Shown: piece by piece, positions 26,026 through 35,377 of the stretch | How the letters are laid out: each line of letters begins with the position of its first letter | Position numbering within the stretch: the first letter of the stretch is position 1 | DNA from: Flavobacteriaceae bacterium | Lineage (GTDB): Bacteria > Bacteroidota > Bacteroidia > Flavobacteriales > Flavobacteriaceae | DNA: 46,894 nt | Reading direction: 5' to 3' | NCBI GenBank assembly: GCA_023558315.1 | Contig: JAMJVX010000029.1 | Coordinates: forward strand, 1-46,894 | Program-made: the position numbers and the translations under genes | The notes under the pieces: model-generated | What the model saw: only the letters and a program-made list of their open reading frames with translations | What the model was told of the DNA's origin: nothing | The model's database searches: none

Positions 26026-27810
26026 TTAAAAATCCATTGTTTTTTTAACTTTTTGCATAGCATTTAGATTTTTTTTCCAAATATCTATTTCTTTCGTTAA
26101 GTTGTCTTTTTTAGTGATAGTATTTTTAAGAATATTATTGTTTCCGTTTGATGAATTAAAGAAGTTTAGATTGTTTTCTATGATTCTTAATTCCTCTATT
26201 TTTTCCCCTATTTTTCTTTGAATAAAACTGAGTTCTTTTAAAAACAACTTTTTATTATTTCTTAAATCGAGTAGGTTAACTTCAAATTTGTATTCTGATT
26301 TTAATTCTTGATTTAATTTTTCCTGCTTTTCTATCACTTTATATAAAGTTGATTTCAGCACTTGAAAATCTTTGTTTGTTCTATTTAGACCAATCATTTT
26401 CCATTCTTTATAAATAGAGTCCAATTGTGATAAAAATTCAGATTTCACTTCATTAAAAGTCAAATCTTCTAAATTTTGATAGTATTTATCTTTTTTCTCT
26501 AAAACTTTGAAGTCTATTTCCTCATTCTCTAATTTATAATTGTCTAAATATATATAATGTAAATCTCTAAATTTATCTTCTAATGTGTCTTTATTATTGA
26601 CCCCTCTCTCTTCCCATTCATCATTAATTTCTTTTACTCTTTCGTAAAAAGTTCGCCATTTTTTATCTTTTAGAATAGATTCTAATTCTGTGATTAAATT
26701 CTTTTTAAATACTTTATTGTCTTTTATTTTCTTATTTAATTCTTTAAAAAACTGGTATCTCTTCTTTAAAATTTGCTCTGTTACTTTTCTAAACTTCTTT
26801 CTATTCTCTTTTCCCTCTTTGTAATCTACAAATCCTACATTGTTAAATTGTTTTTGCAAATCCTTGAAGTTATCAAAAGCAATTACCCATCCTTTAGTAG
26901 TAGTTATTTCTTTATTAAGAATCCCCTCTAACTTTTTAAGAATACTTTCTTTCTCTTTTAGATTATCTAAAGAAATTTCCTTTTTGTTTTTTAAGAAAAT
27001 TTCTTTCTTATTATAAATTGCTTTTGTTATTTCTTGAAATTGCTGCCACAACTCTTCTTTGTATTCCTTTTGCACTGGACCTAAATCCTCTCTCCATTTA
27101 ATATGTAAGTTGTTAATGCTATGAGCAGCAAACATTGGATTATTGTGGTTAATCAATTCCTTTGCTTTCTCAATAATCTTTACCTTTTCCTCATAATTAT
27201 ACTTAAAATCTTTTTCTCTTAATTCCTTGTTTAGATAGAGAAAATCATAAAATATTTTAATACTATGCTTATATGTTTGCCAAACATCATTCCTTTTAAC
27301 TATGGGAACAAAACCAATTTTATGCCACTCTTGTTGAAGCTCTCTAAACCTTTTATAAATACTTCTTATATCTTGATTAACATTAATTAAGTTTTTAATT
27401 TCTTCTATAATAGCAGTTTTTCTTTCTAAATTTTGATCTTGTGTAATCTTAACATTTTCAAAGTGCTTTCTCTTCCTGCTTTTATACTCTCTTTTTAGTG
27501 AATCGAATTCTTTTTTGACTGGAGAATTGTAATAAAAAACTTCTGAATCATCCTCTTCTTTATTACTCAGAAATTCCTCTTTTTTTAATTCGTATTCCTC
27601 TTGGCTTTTTTTTGTGAAATTTTTTATAATATTTTGAATAATACTATCATGTGTCATCCATTCAGGTGACTTTAACTTCTCTTCTAATAATTCCTTATAC
27701 TCTTCTAGCGATTTATCACCGATGTCCTCAGCTAAAGAATTATTTTCTATCTCAACTACTTCAATGTTATTTTCTTGATTTTCTTCTTGTATTAATGTAT
27801 TATTATTCAT
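26026..27810 (-). CDS. DUF349 repeat protein
   Basis: 594 aa from the ATG at 27810 (a GTG lies one codon earlier). Highly charged, Lys/Glu-rich and almost entirely helical, with an acidic N-terminal ~45 residues. At least five repeats of the DUF349 helix unit can be recognised by a Trp/Phe followed by a Gly, near residues 163 (EWHKIGFVP), 237 (KWREDLGPV), 323 (QFNNVGFVD), 399 (EWEERGVNN) and 470 (EWKMIGLNR). No enzyme motif, signal peptide or membrane segment. The family is widespread in Bacteroidota, commonly next to aroE as here, and its molecular role is unknown; a coiled-coil scaffold is only a guess. Confidence 0.88.
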   Translation of the reverse strand: MNNNTLIQEENQENNIEVVEIENNSLAEDIGDKSLEEYKELLEEKLKSPEWMTHDSIIQNIIKNFTKKSQEEYELKKEEFLSNKEEDDSEVFYYNSPVKKEFDSLKREYKSRKRKHFENVKITQDQNLERKTAIIEEIKNLINVNQDIRSIYKRFRELQQEWHKIGFVPIVKRNDVWQTYKHSIKIFYDFLYLNKELREKDFKYNYEEKVKIIEKAKELINHNNPMFAAHSINNLHIKWREDLGPVQKEYKEELWQQFQEITKAIYNKKEIFLKNKKEISLDNLKEKESILKKLEGILNKEITTTKGWVIAFDNFKDLQKQFNNVGFVDYKEGKENRKKFRKVTEQILKKRYQFFKELNKKIKDNKVFKKNLITELESILKDKKWRTFYERVKEINDEWEERGVNNKDTLEDKFRDLHYIYLDNYKLENEEIDFKVLEKKDKYYQNLEDLTFNEVKSEFLSQLDSIYKEWKMIGLNRTNKDFQVLKSTLYKVIEKQEKLNQELKSEYKFEVNLLDLRNNKKLFLKELSFIQRKIGEKIEELRIIENNLNFFNSSNGNNNILKNTITKKDNLTKEIDIWKKNLNAMQKVKKTMDF

Positions 27811-27868
27811 CACCTTATTATTATAAATGGTATTTAAACTTATCTAGTAAGCGTTTTTTTTAAAAAAG

Positions 27869-27876
27869 CAAATGTA
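27869..27876 (-). promoter_or_regulatory. Putative -7 box of the DUF349-rsgA-dtd unit (TACATTTG)
   Basis: The minus strand reads TACATTTGC in the 86-base gap after aroE, 58 bases before the ATG. It matches the acpP box exactly. No -33 TTG was found. Confidence 0.4.
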
Positions 27877-27896
27877 CTAAAAAAAAAGTAAATTGG

Positions 27897-28631
27897 TTAA
27901 CTATTCCAAATCTGCCAAGATTTCATTGCTTGATTCTCCAACATATGTAATCCGTTTAGTACAATTGCGCCTCGTTTCTTCCCTTGTTTTAGAAAAAGAG
28001 TCTCTCTTGGATTATAAATTAAATCTATTAAACAATGCTTGTTTGTTATACCGTCATAAGGAATAGAAGGAGATTCAGATATATTTGGGAAGGTTCCCAA
28101 TGGGGTACAATTTATAATCAACTTATTTAAATTTACTTCTTCCATAGTAAGATTCTCATAGGAAATATGAGTACTTTCTGAGGGGTTACGGGTAATGAAC
28201 TTAGCATCTATCTTGTTTTTTTCTAAAACAAATTTTACCGCCTTTGATGCGCCACCTGTTCCCAATATTAACGCATTAGAAAACGTTTTTTTTGTCTGTT
28301 TTAATGTCTGCTCAAAACCATAGATATCTGTATTAAATCCTATCTTTTTCCTGTCTTTTGTGAAATAAATCGTATTCACAGCGCCTACGCTCTCTGCTTC
28401 GTCCTCTATATCGTCTAAGTAAGTAATGATTTGTTCTTTATATGGGATAGTAACATTTAATCCTGCAACATCTTTATCTTTTAAAATCAATTTTACTTTC
28501 TCAATATTTTCAATATCAAAATTTACATATTCAAGTTTTTGAGAGGGATATGAAGGAAATACTTTTTTTGTGAAAAAATCTTTAGAAAAAGAATAATCTA
28601 TATTTTTACCGATAAGGCCATATTTTTTCAA
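27897..28631 (-). CDS. aroE: Shikimate dehydrogenase
   Basis: 244 aa with a TTG start at 28631; no in-frame ATG lies upstream, and the N-terminus KKYGLIGKNIDYSFSKDFF is exactly where the family begins. Reduces 3-dehydroshikimate with NADPH in aromatic amino acid synthesis. Visible features are the substrate Ser pair in YSFSKDFF, the catalytic Lys in NVTIPYKEQI, the Asp in GFNTDIYGF, the nucleotide loop ILGTGGASKAV, and the C-terminal NGLHMLENQAMKSWQIW. It diverges from murB, which also uses TTG. Confidence 0.95.
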   Translation of the reverse strand: MKKYGLIGKNIDYSFSKDFFTKKVFPSYPSQKLEYVNFDIENIEKVKLILKDKDVAGLNVTIPYKEQIITYLDDIEDEAESVGAVNTIYFTKDRKKIGFNTDIYGFEQTLKQTKKTFSNALILGTGGASKAVKFVLEKNKIDAKFITRNPSESTHISYENLTMEEVNLNKLIINCTPLGTFPNISESPSIPYDGITNKHCLIDLIYNPRETLFLKQGKKRGAIVLNGLHMLENQAMKSWQIWNS

Positions 28632-28645
28632 TGCTATTTTTTGGA

Positions 28646-28653
28646 CAAAAATA
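28646..28653 (-). promoter_or_regulatory. Putative -7 box of aroE (TATTTTTG)
   Basis: The minus strand reads TATTTTTG, ending 14 bases before the TTG start of aroE in the 69-base spacer divergent from murB. No -33 element was recognised. Confidence 0.35.
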
Positions 28654-28700
28654 TATCTATAATTAAAAAAAATAATGATTTTTGCATTTAGTTTTAAATT

Positions 28701-29711
28701 TTGAAAACAATTACAAAAAATTACAACCTTAAACCGTACAATTCCTTTGGGGTTGATGTATCTGCGAAGTATTTTATTTCTATAAATAGCACAAAAGAGC
28801 TTGAAGAAGTTTTATCCATAAACAAATATCCAAATACATTTATATTAGGTGGGGGTAGCAATATTTTATTTACAAAAGATTTAGATGCGTTGTGTCTACA
28901 CATTAATAATAAAGACATCAAAGTAGTTGAAGAAACTAAGGAGGATGTAATTATAGAATGTGCTGCAGGAGAAAACTGGCACAGTTTTGTGTTATGGTGT
29001 TTGCAAAATAATTATGGAGGTATAGAAAATCTATCCTTAATCCCTGGAAATGTTGGCGCATCGCCTGTACAAAATATAGGAGCTTATGGCGTTGAACTAA
29101 AAGATGTATTTTTAAGTTGTAAAACCCTTAATGTGGAAAACGGTTTAAGTAGAACTTTTACCAAAGAGGATTGCCAATTTGGGTATAGGAATTCTATTTT
29201 TAAAACTACATTAAAAGGAAAGTATATAATCACTAGTATCACTATAAAGCTGCAAAAGCCCAATTACCATAGGACAAATTATAGTTATGGAAGTATAAAA
29301 GAAATACTCTCCTCAGAAAATCCTACCATTAGAGAGGTATCTGATGCTATTATCCAAATTAGGAAAAGTAAATTGCCCAATCCCACAGAATTAGGGAACG
29401 CGGGTAGTTTTTTTAAAAATCCTATTGTAAATCTTGCGCATTATAATACGCTTAAAATACAATATCCTGATATTCCTTGCTATAATGAATCAAATGATAA
29501 GGTAAAAATCCCTGCAGCTTGGCTAATCGAAAAATCTGATTTAAAAGGAATGAGATATAAAAATGCTGGGGTGCATACAAATCAACCTTTAGTGTTAGTA
29601 AACCACAACAATGCAAAAGGCAGTGAAATAGTTGAACTCGCACGAATAGTGCAAGAAAAAGTAGCAACTAATTTTGAGATAGATTTAGAGTGCGAAGTGA
29701 CTATTTTTTAA
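28701..29711 (+). CDS. murB: UDP-N-acetylenolpyruvoylglucosamine reductase MurB
   Basis: 336 aa with a TTG start at 28701. FAD-dependent reduction of UDP-GlcNAc-enolpyruvate to UDP-MurNAc in peptidoglycan synthesis. Signatures are LKPYNSFGVDV at the N-terminus, FILGGGSNILFTKDL (FAD binding), NLSLIPGNVGASPVQNIGAY, CQFGYRNSIFK, and GNAGSFFKNPIV with the catalytic Ser. The C-terminal WLIEKSDLKGMRYKNAGVH fits type I MurB. The N-terminus aligns with the family only if translation begins at TTG. The last 27 bases overlap the end of rsmE on the other strand. Confidence 0.96.
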   Translation: MKTITKNYNLKPYNSFGVDVSAKYFISINSTKELEEVLSINKYPNTFILGGGSNILFTKDLDALCLHINNKDIKVVEETKEDVIIECAAGENWHSFVLWCLQNNYGGIENLSLIPGNVGASPVQNIGAYGVELKDVFLSCKTLNVENGLSRTFTKEDCQFGYRNSIFKTTLKGKYIITSITIKLQKPNYHRTNYSYGSIKEILSSENPTIREVSDAIIQIRKSKLPNPTELGNAGSFFKNPIVNLAHYNTLKIQYPDIPCYNESNDKVKIPAAWLIEKSDLKGMRYKNAGVHTNQPLVLVNHNNAKGSEIVELARIVQEKVATNFEIDLECEVTIF

Positions 29712-30407
29712 AGAAATCATATGACACGCAACTACTCCTGCGGTCTCCGTTCTTAATCTTTGATTTCCTAAATTTACAGGAGTATAATTGTTTTCTATAG
29801 CTAGTGCTACTTCATCTTTTGAAAAATCTCCTTCAGGGCCTATTAAAACAATATTCTTTTCACCCTTAGTAATCGCACTAAAAAGAGGGCTTTTCTCTTC
29901 TTGATAACAGTGCGCTATATATCCCTTTTGATTTTTTTTTACAAACTCATCAAAGGATATTACTGGATTAAATTTGGGTAAAATAAACTGATGAGATTGT
30001 TTAAGAGCCGACTGTATAATTTTCTCACATCGTTCAATTTTTATAATCTTACGCTCCGAGTGTTTTGTAATTATGGGAGTAATTTCTGATATTCCGCCAA
30101 TCTCAACTGATTTTTCTAAAAACCATTCAAATCGCGAGATGTTTTTAGTAGGAGCAATTGCAATATGCGAAGAATAGTTTGGTAGCGTATGTTCTTCCTT
30201 TTCAACAACAGTCCCTTTTATCTGTTTTTTGTTGTATTCTTCAATAACTACTTTTAAGTGAAGCCCTTGGCCATTAGTAGCAGAAACTTTATGCCCAATT
30301 TCTTTGCGAAATACGTTTTTTAAATGATTGCTCTCGCTCTCAGAAAAAACAATGGATGTTCCTACTTCTAAATTTTTATTGGATTCTTCAACGAAAAAAA
30401 GTTCCAT
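29685..30407 (-). CDS. rsmE: 16S rRNA (uracil-1498-N3)-methyltransferase RsmE
   Basis: 240 aa SPOUT methyltransferase. The N-terminal PUA-like part has SESESNHLKNVFRKEIGH. The knot contains IVLIGPEGDFSKDEVALA and VNLGNQRLRTETAGVVACHM, diagnostic for RsmE. It methylates U1498 in helix 44 of 16S rRNA. It lies 37 bases downstream of the DUF2723 gene and is probably co-transcribed with it. The 3' end overlaps murB by 27 bases, tail to tail. Confidence 0.96.
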   Translation of the reverse strand: MELFFVEESNKNLEVGTSIVFSESESNHLKNVFRKEIGHKVSATNGQGLHLKVVIEEYNKKQIKGTVVEKEEHTLPNYSSHIAIAPTKNISRFEWFLEKSVEIGGISEITPIITKHSERKIIKIERCEKIIQSALKQSHQFILPKFNPVISFDEFVKKNQKGYIAHCYQEEKSPLFSAITKGEKNIVLIGPEGDFSKDEVALAIENNYTPVNLGNQRLRTETAGVVACHMISLKNSHFAL

Positions 30408-30444
30408 AGAATCTCGTATTCAAGTTTTTATAAAAAACTCTAAT

Positions 30445-33400
30445 TTATTCAACTTCCCCACTTTCCAACTTTTCTTTCAATGCTTCAAAAGCCGTTTGTT
30501 TTTGTTGGAAATATTTAATTGAGTCATTTTCTTTTACCAAATCTAATAAATATTGGTACCTATTTAATTGGCTTTCTATTCTATCTTCAATGGCTAAGCG
30601 AGTATCTGGTGAAAGATCTATGAAAATATTTAATCTTTCATCGTATTTTCTAATGTTTTGTTCTATAATATCTCTCGCTTTCTTAGTTTCATTTACCATA
30701 TAATAAGCGATACTCATATCTATTATTGACGAATAAAAATCATATTCTCCATAAAGATACTTAAATGGTTTTGCGCTTTCTACAAACCTATCCATGTTTT
30801 CCTTTATCATCTTTTTATCCTCGTGTTTTATAATCACTTCCATAAAGGTTTTATACCTCTCTATATCTGTGATTATCTCCTCTCCTATCACATATTGATT
30901 TCCACGCTTTAGGGATAAATAATAATTCATTCGTTCTTCATATTTTTCTATCACTGAATTATATAAATCTTGTGCTTTTTTTGTTTTCTCTAATTGATAA
31001 TACCCATCAATGAAAGGAGGCAACAAACTATAGTATTGAAAATAATCCACTGGCATTTTTTCTATCGCTAAATCTATGACTTTTTCAGCCTTCTCGTATT
31101 TTTCTTCTTTGATTAGTTGCTCCGACAATCTCGCCATATTACTTCTATAAGAAATCCCATTTTTTCTTGTTTCTGGATCGTGATAAATATCATCTCTTTC
31201 AGAATTTCCCCAATCCCATTCCATTACTACATCGTACATTAAGTCCGTATCAATTCTTCCAAGTAAGTATGGATTATCTTTGTTAAGTGGGGTTTTAATA
31301 GGTATTAGTTTATATACAAGCCCTTCTAACTGCAAGTATTCTTTCATCCAGATATATTCAGAACTATCGTAACTTCCTCCTGTAAAATAAATAGGTCTTT
31401 TCCAATCGTTGTTAGCCATAATATCCAACATCATCATTTGGTTTTTAGTAATCCCACTTTTAGGCAGGTTTACGTCTATATACGGTACTATTAAAGCAGA
31501 ATCTTTTGGCTTTACAATTCCGTATTTTAAGACATTTTCTTTATTAACTGGAATTCTAATTTTATTTGTAGGATAATATACCAAGTTTTGAGTACTTTTT
31601 GGATAATCATCCGGGTCAACCCCTGCTTGTTCTATCAATGTTTTATATTTTGTTTTGGGATGGTCACTTGCTACCCAATTTACAAAATCCTTAATATCCC
31701 AACGCAAAGAATCTACAAGAGATTCATACTTTATATAATCTCTAGTTCCAAAAGCATACAAATCATGAGTGATTTGAGAAGGGATAGGATTGCTTTCATA
31801 GGTCTTTCTTTTCATTTGGTCTATATACCAATCTGTAGCTAACAAACTAGTATTAATAGTTCTTACATCTGTTCTATACCCCTCTATATCCTGTGCATAC
31901 CATAAAGCAAATGTGTCATTATCTCCAATAGTGAAAATAATTGCATCCGCATCTTTTTGAATAGACTGCAAATAAGACTTTGCCATAGATTGGGCAGTAT
32001 ATCTATTAGACCTGTCATGATCATCCCAATTTTGAAAACCCATTAGTACGGGGATTGCTAATAGAAAAATAAATGTCAATGGATATAGGAATTTTTGTTT
32101 TCCTATAGATTTTATCTTTCTCAATAGGTTAAAAGCCCCTATTCCTATAAATATTGCAAATACATAAAAGGAACCTACTAAGGCATAATCTCTTTCTCTA
32201 GGCTCAAAAGGTCTTTCGTTTAGATATATTTTCAGAGCTAAACCCGTAAAGAGAAAGAATAAGGTTAATATCCAAAAATATTTTTTATCAGAACTATATA
32301 GAAAATATAAGCCTATAATTCCTAATATAAAGGGCAAGAAATAATAGGTGTTTCTCGCTTTGTTTTCTTTAAAATCTGAAGGCAAATATTCCTGATTTCC
32401 TAAACGCATACTATCTATAAATGGGATACCACTTATCCAATTACCATCTAATAAGGTATATTTTCCTTGTATGTCGTTTTGACGTCCTGTAAAGTTCCAC
32501 ATAAAATAACGCCAATACATATATCCCATTTGATATGAGAAAAGATATTGAATATTACTCCACAAAGAAGGTTTTTCTATCTCTATATAATAAGACATCT
32601 CTTTAAAGAATTGGTGATAATCTTCTGCGGTAACGTCTCCTTGACTAATTTCTTGCTTAAATCTTAATACCGCTTGTTTTATGTATTGATTGTTTTTATA
32701 TTCTTTAGCTATTTTAAAGGATAAAGGTTTAGTGAATTGCATATAATTGACAGCGTGCTCACTACTCCACAGTCTCGGCAAAAATCCTGAGTGCTTACTG
32801 TTTGCATTAATCCTAGAGTTTTTCCACTCATTAACAATGACATATTTCCCTTTTTCTAAATCTTTTTCATATTTAGGTTTATCATCTATATAGGGGTTGT
32901 CTTCATCCTGTCCTGCATACATATCTGAAAACATAGGTCCATAAAAAAGATGTGTTTCTGGATATTGTTCTAAATTGTAATACGCTAATAAAAGTCTTGC
33001 ATCGGAAGGGGCATTTTCATTTATAACTGTGTTCGCATTAGAGCGAATTGGAATCATCACCCATGATGAAAACCCAATAAAAATAAATAATATGCATAAT
33101 ATTCCTGTATTCAAATTAACCCAATTTTTCTTTCTAGTAAATTGAAGAGCAAATACAAAAAACAGAATTATGATTAAGGTTGCTATAACAGTTCCACTAT
33201 GAAAAGGCAATCCAAATGTGTTTACAAAAAACACCTCTGAGTTTCCAAAAAAGCCTAAAGTTAGAGGAAGTAATAATTTAAAAATAAACAACAAGACAGA
33301 TACAGAAACTATGTTTGCAATAATAAAACTCTTGACAGTTACTTTTTTTGTGTTTTTAAAATAGTAAATCATTCCAATGGCAGGAATGGTCAAAAGTCCC

Positions 33401-33981
33401 ATAAAGTGTACTCCAAAAGACAATCCAATAACAAATGAAATTAATAAAAGCCATCTATCTCCCTTAGGTGTATTCATCTCTTGTTCCCATCTTAAGCCCA
33501 ACCAAAAAAGAAGCGATAAAACCAATGTTGCCATAGCATACACTTCTGCTTCTACTGCATTAAACCAAAAACTATCTGAGACACAAAATATTAGAGCCCC
33601 AATTAAAGCACTTCCAAAGAAAGTTACTTTACTTTTTAAAGTATTTAATTCGGTAAATATGGGTAGTTTTTTAAGAAGAATTGTGAGTGTCCAAAATAAA
33701 AATAAGATGGTAAAAGCACTAGAAAATACGGACATATAATTAATCATCAATGCAACTTTTTCACTGTTTAAAGCAAACATTGAAAAAAAAGCGCCCATCA
33801 TTTGAAAGAAAGGAGCGCCTGGAGGGTGTCCCACTTGAAGTTTCGCAGACGTCGCTATGTATTCTCCTGCATCCCAAAAACTTGCTGTAGGTTCAACAGT
33901 CATCCCAAAAATGAATAAAGCGATAGTAAAAACGCTCCATCCTAATATTAAATTCCACTTATTATATTCGTTTTTTGTCAT
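30445..33981 (-). CDS. DUF2723 multi-membrane protein (GT-C-like, predicted glycosyltransferase)
   Basis: 1178 aa from the ATG at 33981 (MTKNEYNKWNLILGW). The frame opens at 34098, but that region holds the divergent kmo start and promoters. The N-terminal DUF2723 domain has about ten or more membrane helices. Its first loop carries MTVEPTASFWDAGEYIATS and LQVGHPPGAPFFQMMG, resembling the acidic first loop of GT-C enzymes such as protein O-mannosyltransferases. From ~700 on, a soluble part includes AIIFTIGDNDTFALWYAQ and, in the last ~250 residues, a helical TPR-like region. Family knowledge suggests a lipid-linked-sugar-dependent transferase, but the substrate is unproven. rsmE follows in the same unit. 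Confidence 0.88.
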   Translation of the reverse strand: MTKNEYNKWNLILGWSVFTIALFIFGMTVEPTASFWDAGEYIATSAKLQVGHPPGAPFFQMMGAFFSMFALNSEKVALMINYMSVFSSAFTILFLFWTLTILLKKLPIFTELNTLKSKVTFFGSALIGALIFCVSDSFWFNAVEAEVYAMATLVLSLLFWLGLRWEQEMNTPKGDRWLLLISFVIGLSFGVHFMGLLTIPAIGMIYYFKNTKKVTVKSFIIANIVSVSVLLFIFKLLLPLTLGFFGNSEVFFVNTFGLPFHSGTVIATLIIILFFVFALQFTRKKNWVNLNTGILCILFIFIGFSSWVMIPIRSNANTVINENAPSDARLLLAYYNLEQYPETHLFYGPMFSDMYAGQDEDNPYIDDKPKYEKDLEKGKYVIVNEWKNSRINANSKHSGFLPRLWSSEHAVNYMQFTKPLSFKIAKEYKNNQYIKQAVLRFKQEISQGDVTAEDYHQFFKEMSYYIEIEKPSLWSNIQYLFSYQMGYMYWRYFMWNFTGRQNDIQGKYTLLDGNWISGIPFIDSMRLGNQEYLPSDFKENKARNTYYFLPFILGIIGLYFLYSSDKKYFWILTLFFLFTGLALKIYLNERPFEPRERDYALVGSFYVFAIFIGIGAFNLLRKIKSIGKQKFLYPLTFIFLLAIPVLMGFQNWDDHDRSNRYTAQSMAKSYLQSIQKDADAIIFTIGDNDTFALWYAQDIEGYRTDVRTINTSLLATDWYIDQMKRKTYESNPIPSQITHDLYAFGTRDYIKYESLVDSLRWDIKDFVNWVASDHPKTKYKTLIEQAGVDPDDYPKSTQNLVYYPTNKIRIPVNKENVLKYGIVKPKDSALIVPYIDVNLPKSGITKNQMMMLDIMANNDWKRPIYFTGGSYDSSEYIWMKEYLQLEGLVYKLIPIKTPLNKDNPYLLGRIDTDLMYDVVMEWDWGNSERDDIYHDPETRKNGISYRSNMARLSEQLIKEEKYEKAEKVIDLAIEKMPVDYFQYYSLLPPFIDGYYQLEKTKKAQDLYNSVIEKYEERMNYYLSLKRGNQYVIGEEIITDIERYKTFMEVIIKHEDKKMIKENMDRFVESAKPFKYLYGEYDFYSSIIDMSIAYYMVNETKKARDIIEQNIRKYDERLNIFIDLSPDTRLAIEDRIESQLNRYQYLLDLVKENDSIKYFQQKQTAFEALKEKLESGEVE

Positions 33982-34001
33982 AATATTTCTCAAATAATCT
34001 G

Positions 34002-34009
34002 CAAATATA
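34002..34009 (-). promoter_or_regulatory. Putative -7 box of DUF2723-rsmE (TATATTTG)
   Basis: The minus strand reads TATATTTGC, ending 20 bases before the ATG at 33981. It shares the 58-base divergent spacer with the kmo box, with only 10 bases between them. No clear -33. Confidence 0.4.
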
Positions 34010-34019
34010 ATAACTTTTA

Positions 34020-34027
34020 TACCTTTG
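34020..34027 (+). promoter_or_regulatory. Putative -7 box of kmo (TACCTTTG)
   Basis: TACCTTTG, identical to the tamL box, ends 12 bases before the kmo ATG at 34040. A CTG at 33999-34001 is the nearest -33-like triplet, 18 bases upstream. Confidence 0.4.
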
Positions 34028-34039
34028 CTTCCTTCATAT

Positions 34040-35377
34040 ATGAAAAATAAGAATATCGCAATAATAGGTAGTGGATTAATAGGTACTTTATTATCCATTT
34101 ACTTAATAAAAAAAGGACATAAAGTTACTGTTTTTGAACGTAGAGAAGATATTCGTAAAAAAGGTTTTTCTGGTCGTTCTATAAATTTAGCGCTTTCTTA
34201 TCGAGGAATCAAAACACTCAAAAAAATTGGAATTGATTCAGAGATTTTAAAACTGTCTATGCCAATGAATTATAGAGTAATTCATGAAGAAAAAAATACC
34301 TTAAAACAAAATTACGGCTTAAAAAACGAGGCGATATATTCTATTTCCAGAATTTCATTAAATAAGAAAATGATTGATTTAGCAGAAAAATATGGGGTTA
34401 CATTTATTTTTAACTCAAAAGTATGGGATATAAATTTGCCCACTGCTGAAGTAGTTTTGAATTCAGAAGATAATGACAAAAATCACGTGCTTAAATTTGA
34501 TCATATTTTTGGTGCAGACGGTGCTTTCTCAAAAGTACGCTATAAAATGCAACGTAAAAGTAGGTATGATTACTCACAAAAATTCTTAAAAATAGGATAT
34601 AAAGAATTAACGATTCCTGCAAAAAATGATGGAACACACCCATTAGATAAAAATGGGTTACACATATGGCCTCGTAAAAAACATATGCTTATAGCGTTGC
34701 CTAATTTAGATGGAAGTTTTACTGCTACTTTATTTTTGCCTTTCGAAGGGGAAAATTCTTTTGAATCAATAGATAGTAGAAAAAAAATAAAATTATTTTT
34801 TGAAGAAAATTTTCCTGATTTAAATGAAATTACTGAATCATTAATAAAAAATTATCAAGACAATCCTGTAAGCGCATTATTAACCATAAAATGTTTCCCT
34901 TGGAGTTATTGGGATAAAGTTGCTGTTATTGGAGATGCTGCTCATGCCATGTTACCCTTCTATGGGCAAGGCATGAATGCTGGATTTGAAGATGTTTTTG
35001 TGCTTTACCAGAATTTAGAAAGATATCCTGAAAATTGGGAACTTGCTTTCAAAAACTACGAAAAAGAAAGAAAACCTAATACTGATGCGATTAGTGAATT
35101 TTCCTTTTTAAATTACGATGAAATGAGTAATAAAACTGCTGACCCCCATTTTATATTACAAAAACAAATTGAAACCTATTTTTCATTAAAATATCCAAAT
35201 CAGTGGAAGCACAAATATTCATTAATAAGTTTTTCTGACACACCCTATAAAGAAATAATGGATATACACAGTAAACAAGAGCAAGTCATGAAAGAAATTT
35301 TATCAATTGACAATATTGAGACTGTTTACAAAGAAGATTGGGTAGGAGAAAAAATGCTTACGTTAATGAAGGACTAA
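34040..35377 (+). CDS. kmo: Kynurenine 3-monooxygenase
   Basis: 445 aa from the ATG at 34040 (five extra codons upstream start with TTG). FAD-dependent hydroxylase converting kynurenine to 3-hydroxykynurenine. The Rossmann motif is [17 protein letters not shown], followed by VFERRED and the KMO-typical [19 protein letters not shown]. The second FAD motif is [20 protein letters not shown], with AGFEDV after it. It may serve tryptophan degradation or de novo NAD synthesis through quinolinate; no other kynurenine-pathway gene is in the window. A C-terminal membrane helix like that of mitochondrial KMO is not apparent. The stop overlaps recR's by 4 bases. Confidence 0.94.
   Translation: MKNKNIAIIGSGLIGTLLSIYLIKKGHKVTVFERREDIRKKGFSGRSINLALSYRGIKTLKKIGIDSEILKLSMPMNYRVIHEEKNTLKQNYGLKNEAIYSISRISLNKKMIDLAEKYGVTFIFNSKVWDINLPTAEVVLNSEDNDKNHVLKFDHIFGADGAFSKVRYKMQRKSRYDYSQKFLKIGYKELTIPAKNDGTHPLDKNGLHIWPRKKHMLIALPNLDGSFTATLFLPFEGENSFESIDSRKKIKLFFEENFPDLNEITESLIKNYQDNPVSALLTIKCFPWSYWDKVAVIGDAAHAMLPFYGQGMNAGFEDVFVLYQNLERYPENWELAFKNYEKERKPNTDAISEFSFLNYDEMSNKTADPHFILQKQIETYFSLKYPNQWKHKYSLISFSDTPYKEIMDIHSKQEQVMKEILSIDNIETVYKEDWVGEKMLTLMKD

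Noticed and set aside
33982-34098. 39-residue N-terminal extension of the DUF2723 frame
   Set aside because: It overlaps the kmo start and both divergent promoter boxes, and family members begin with the charged KNEYNKWN-type N-terminus that matches the ATG at 33981.
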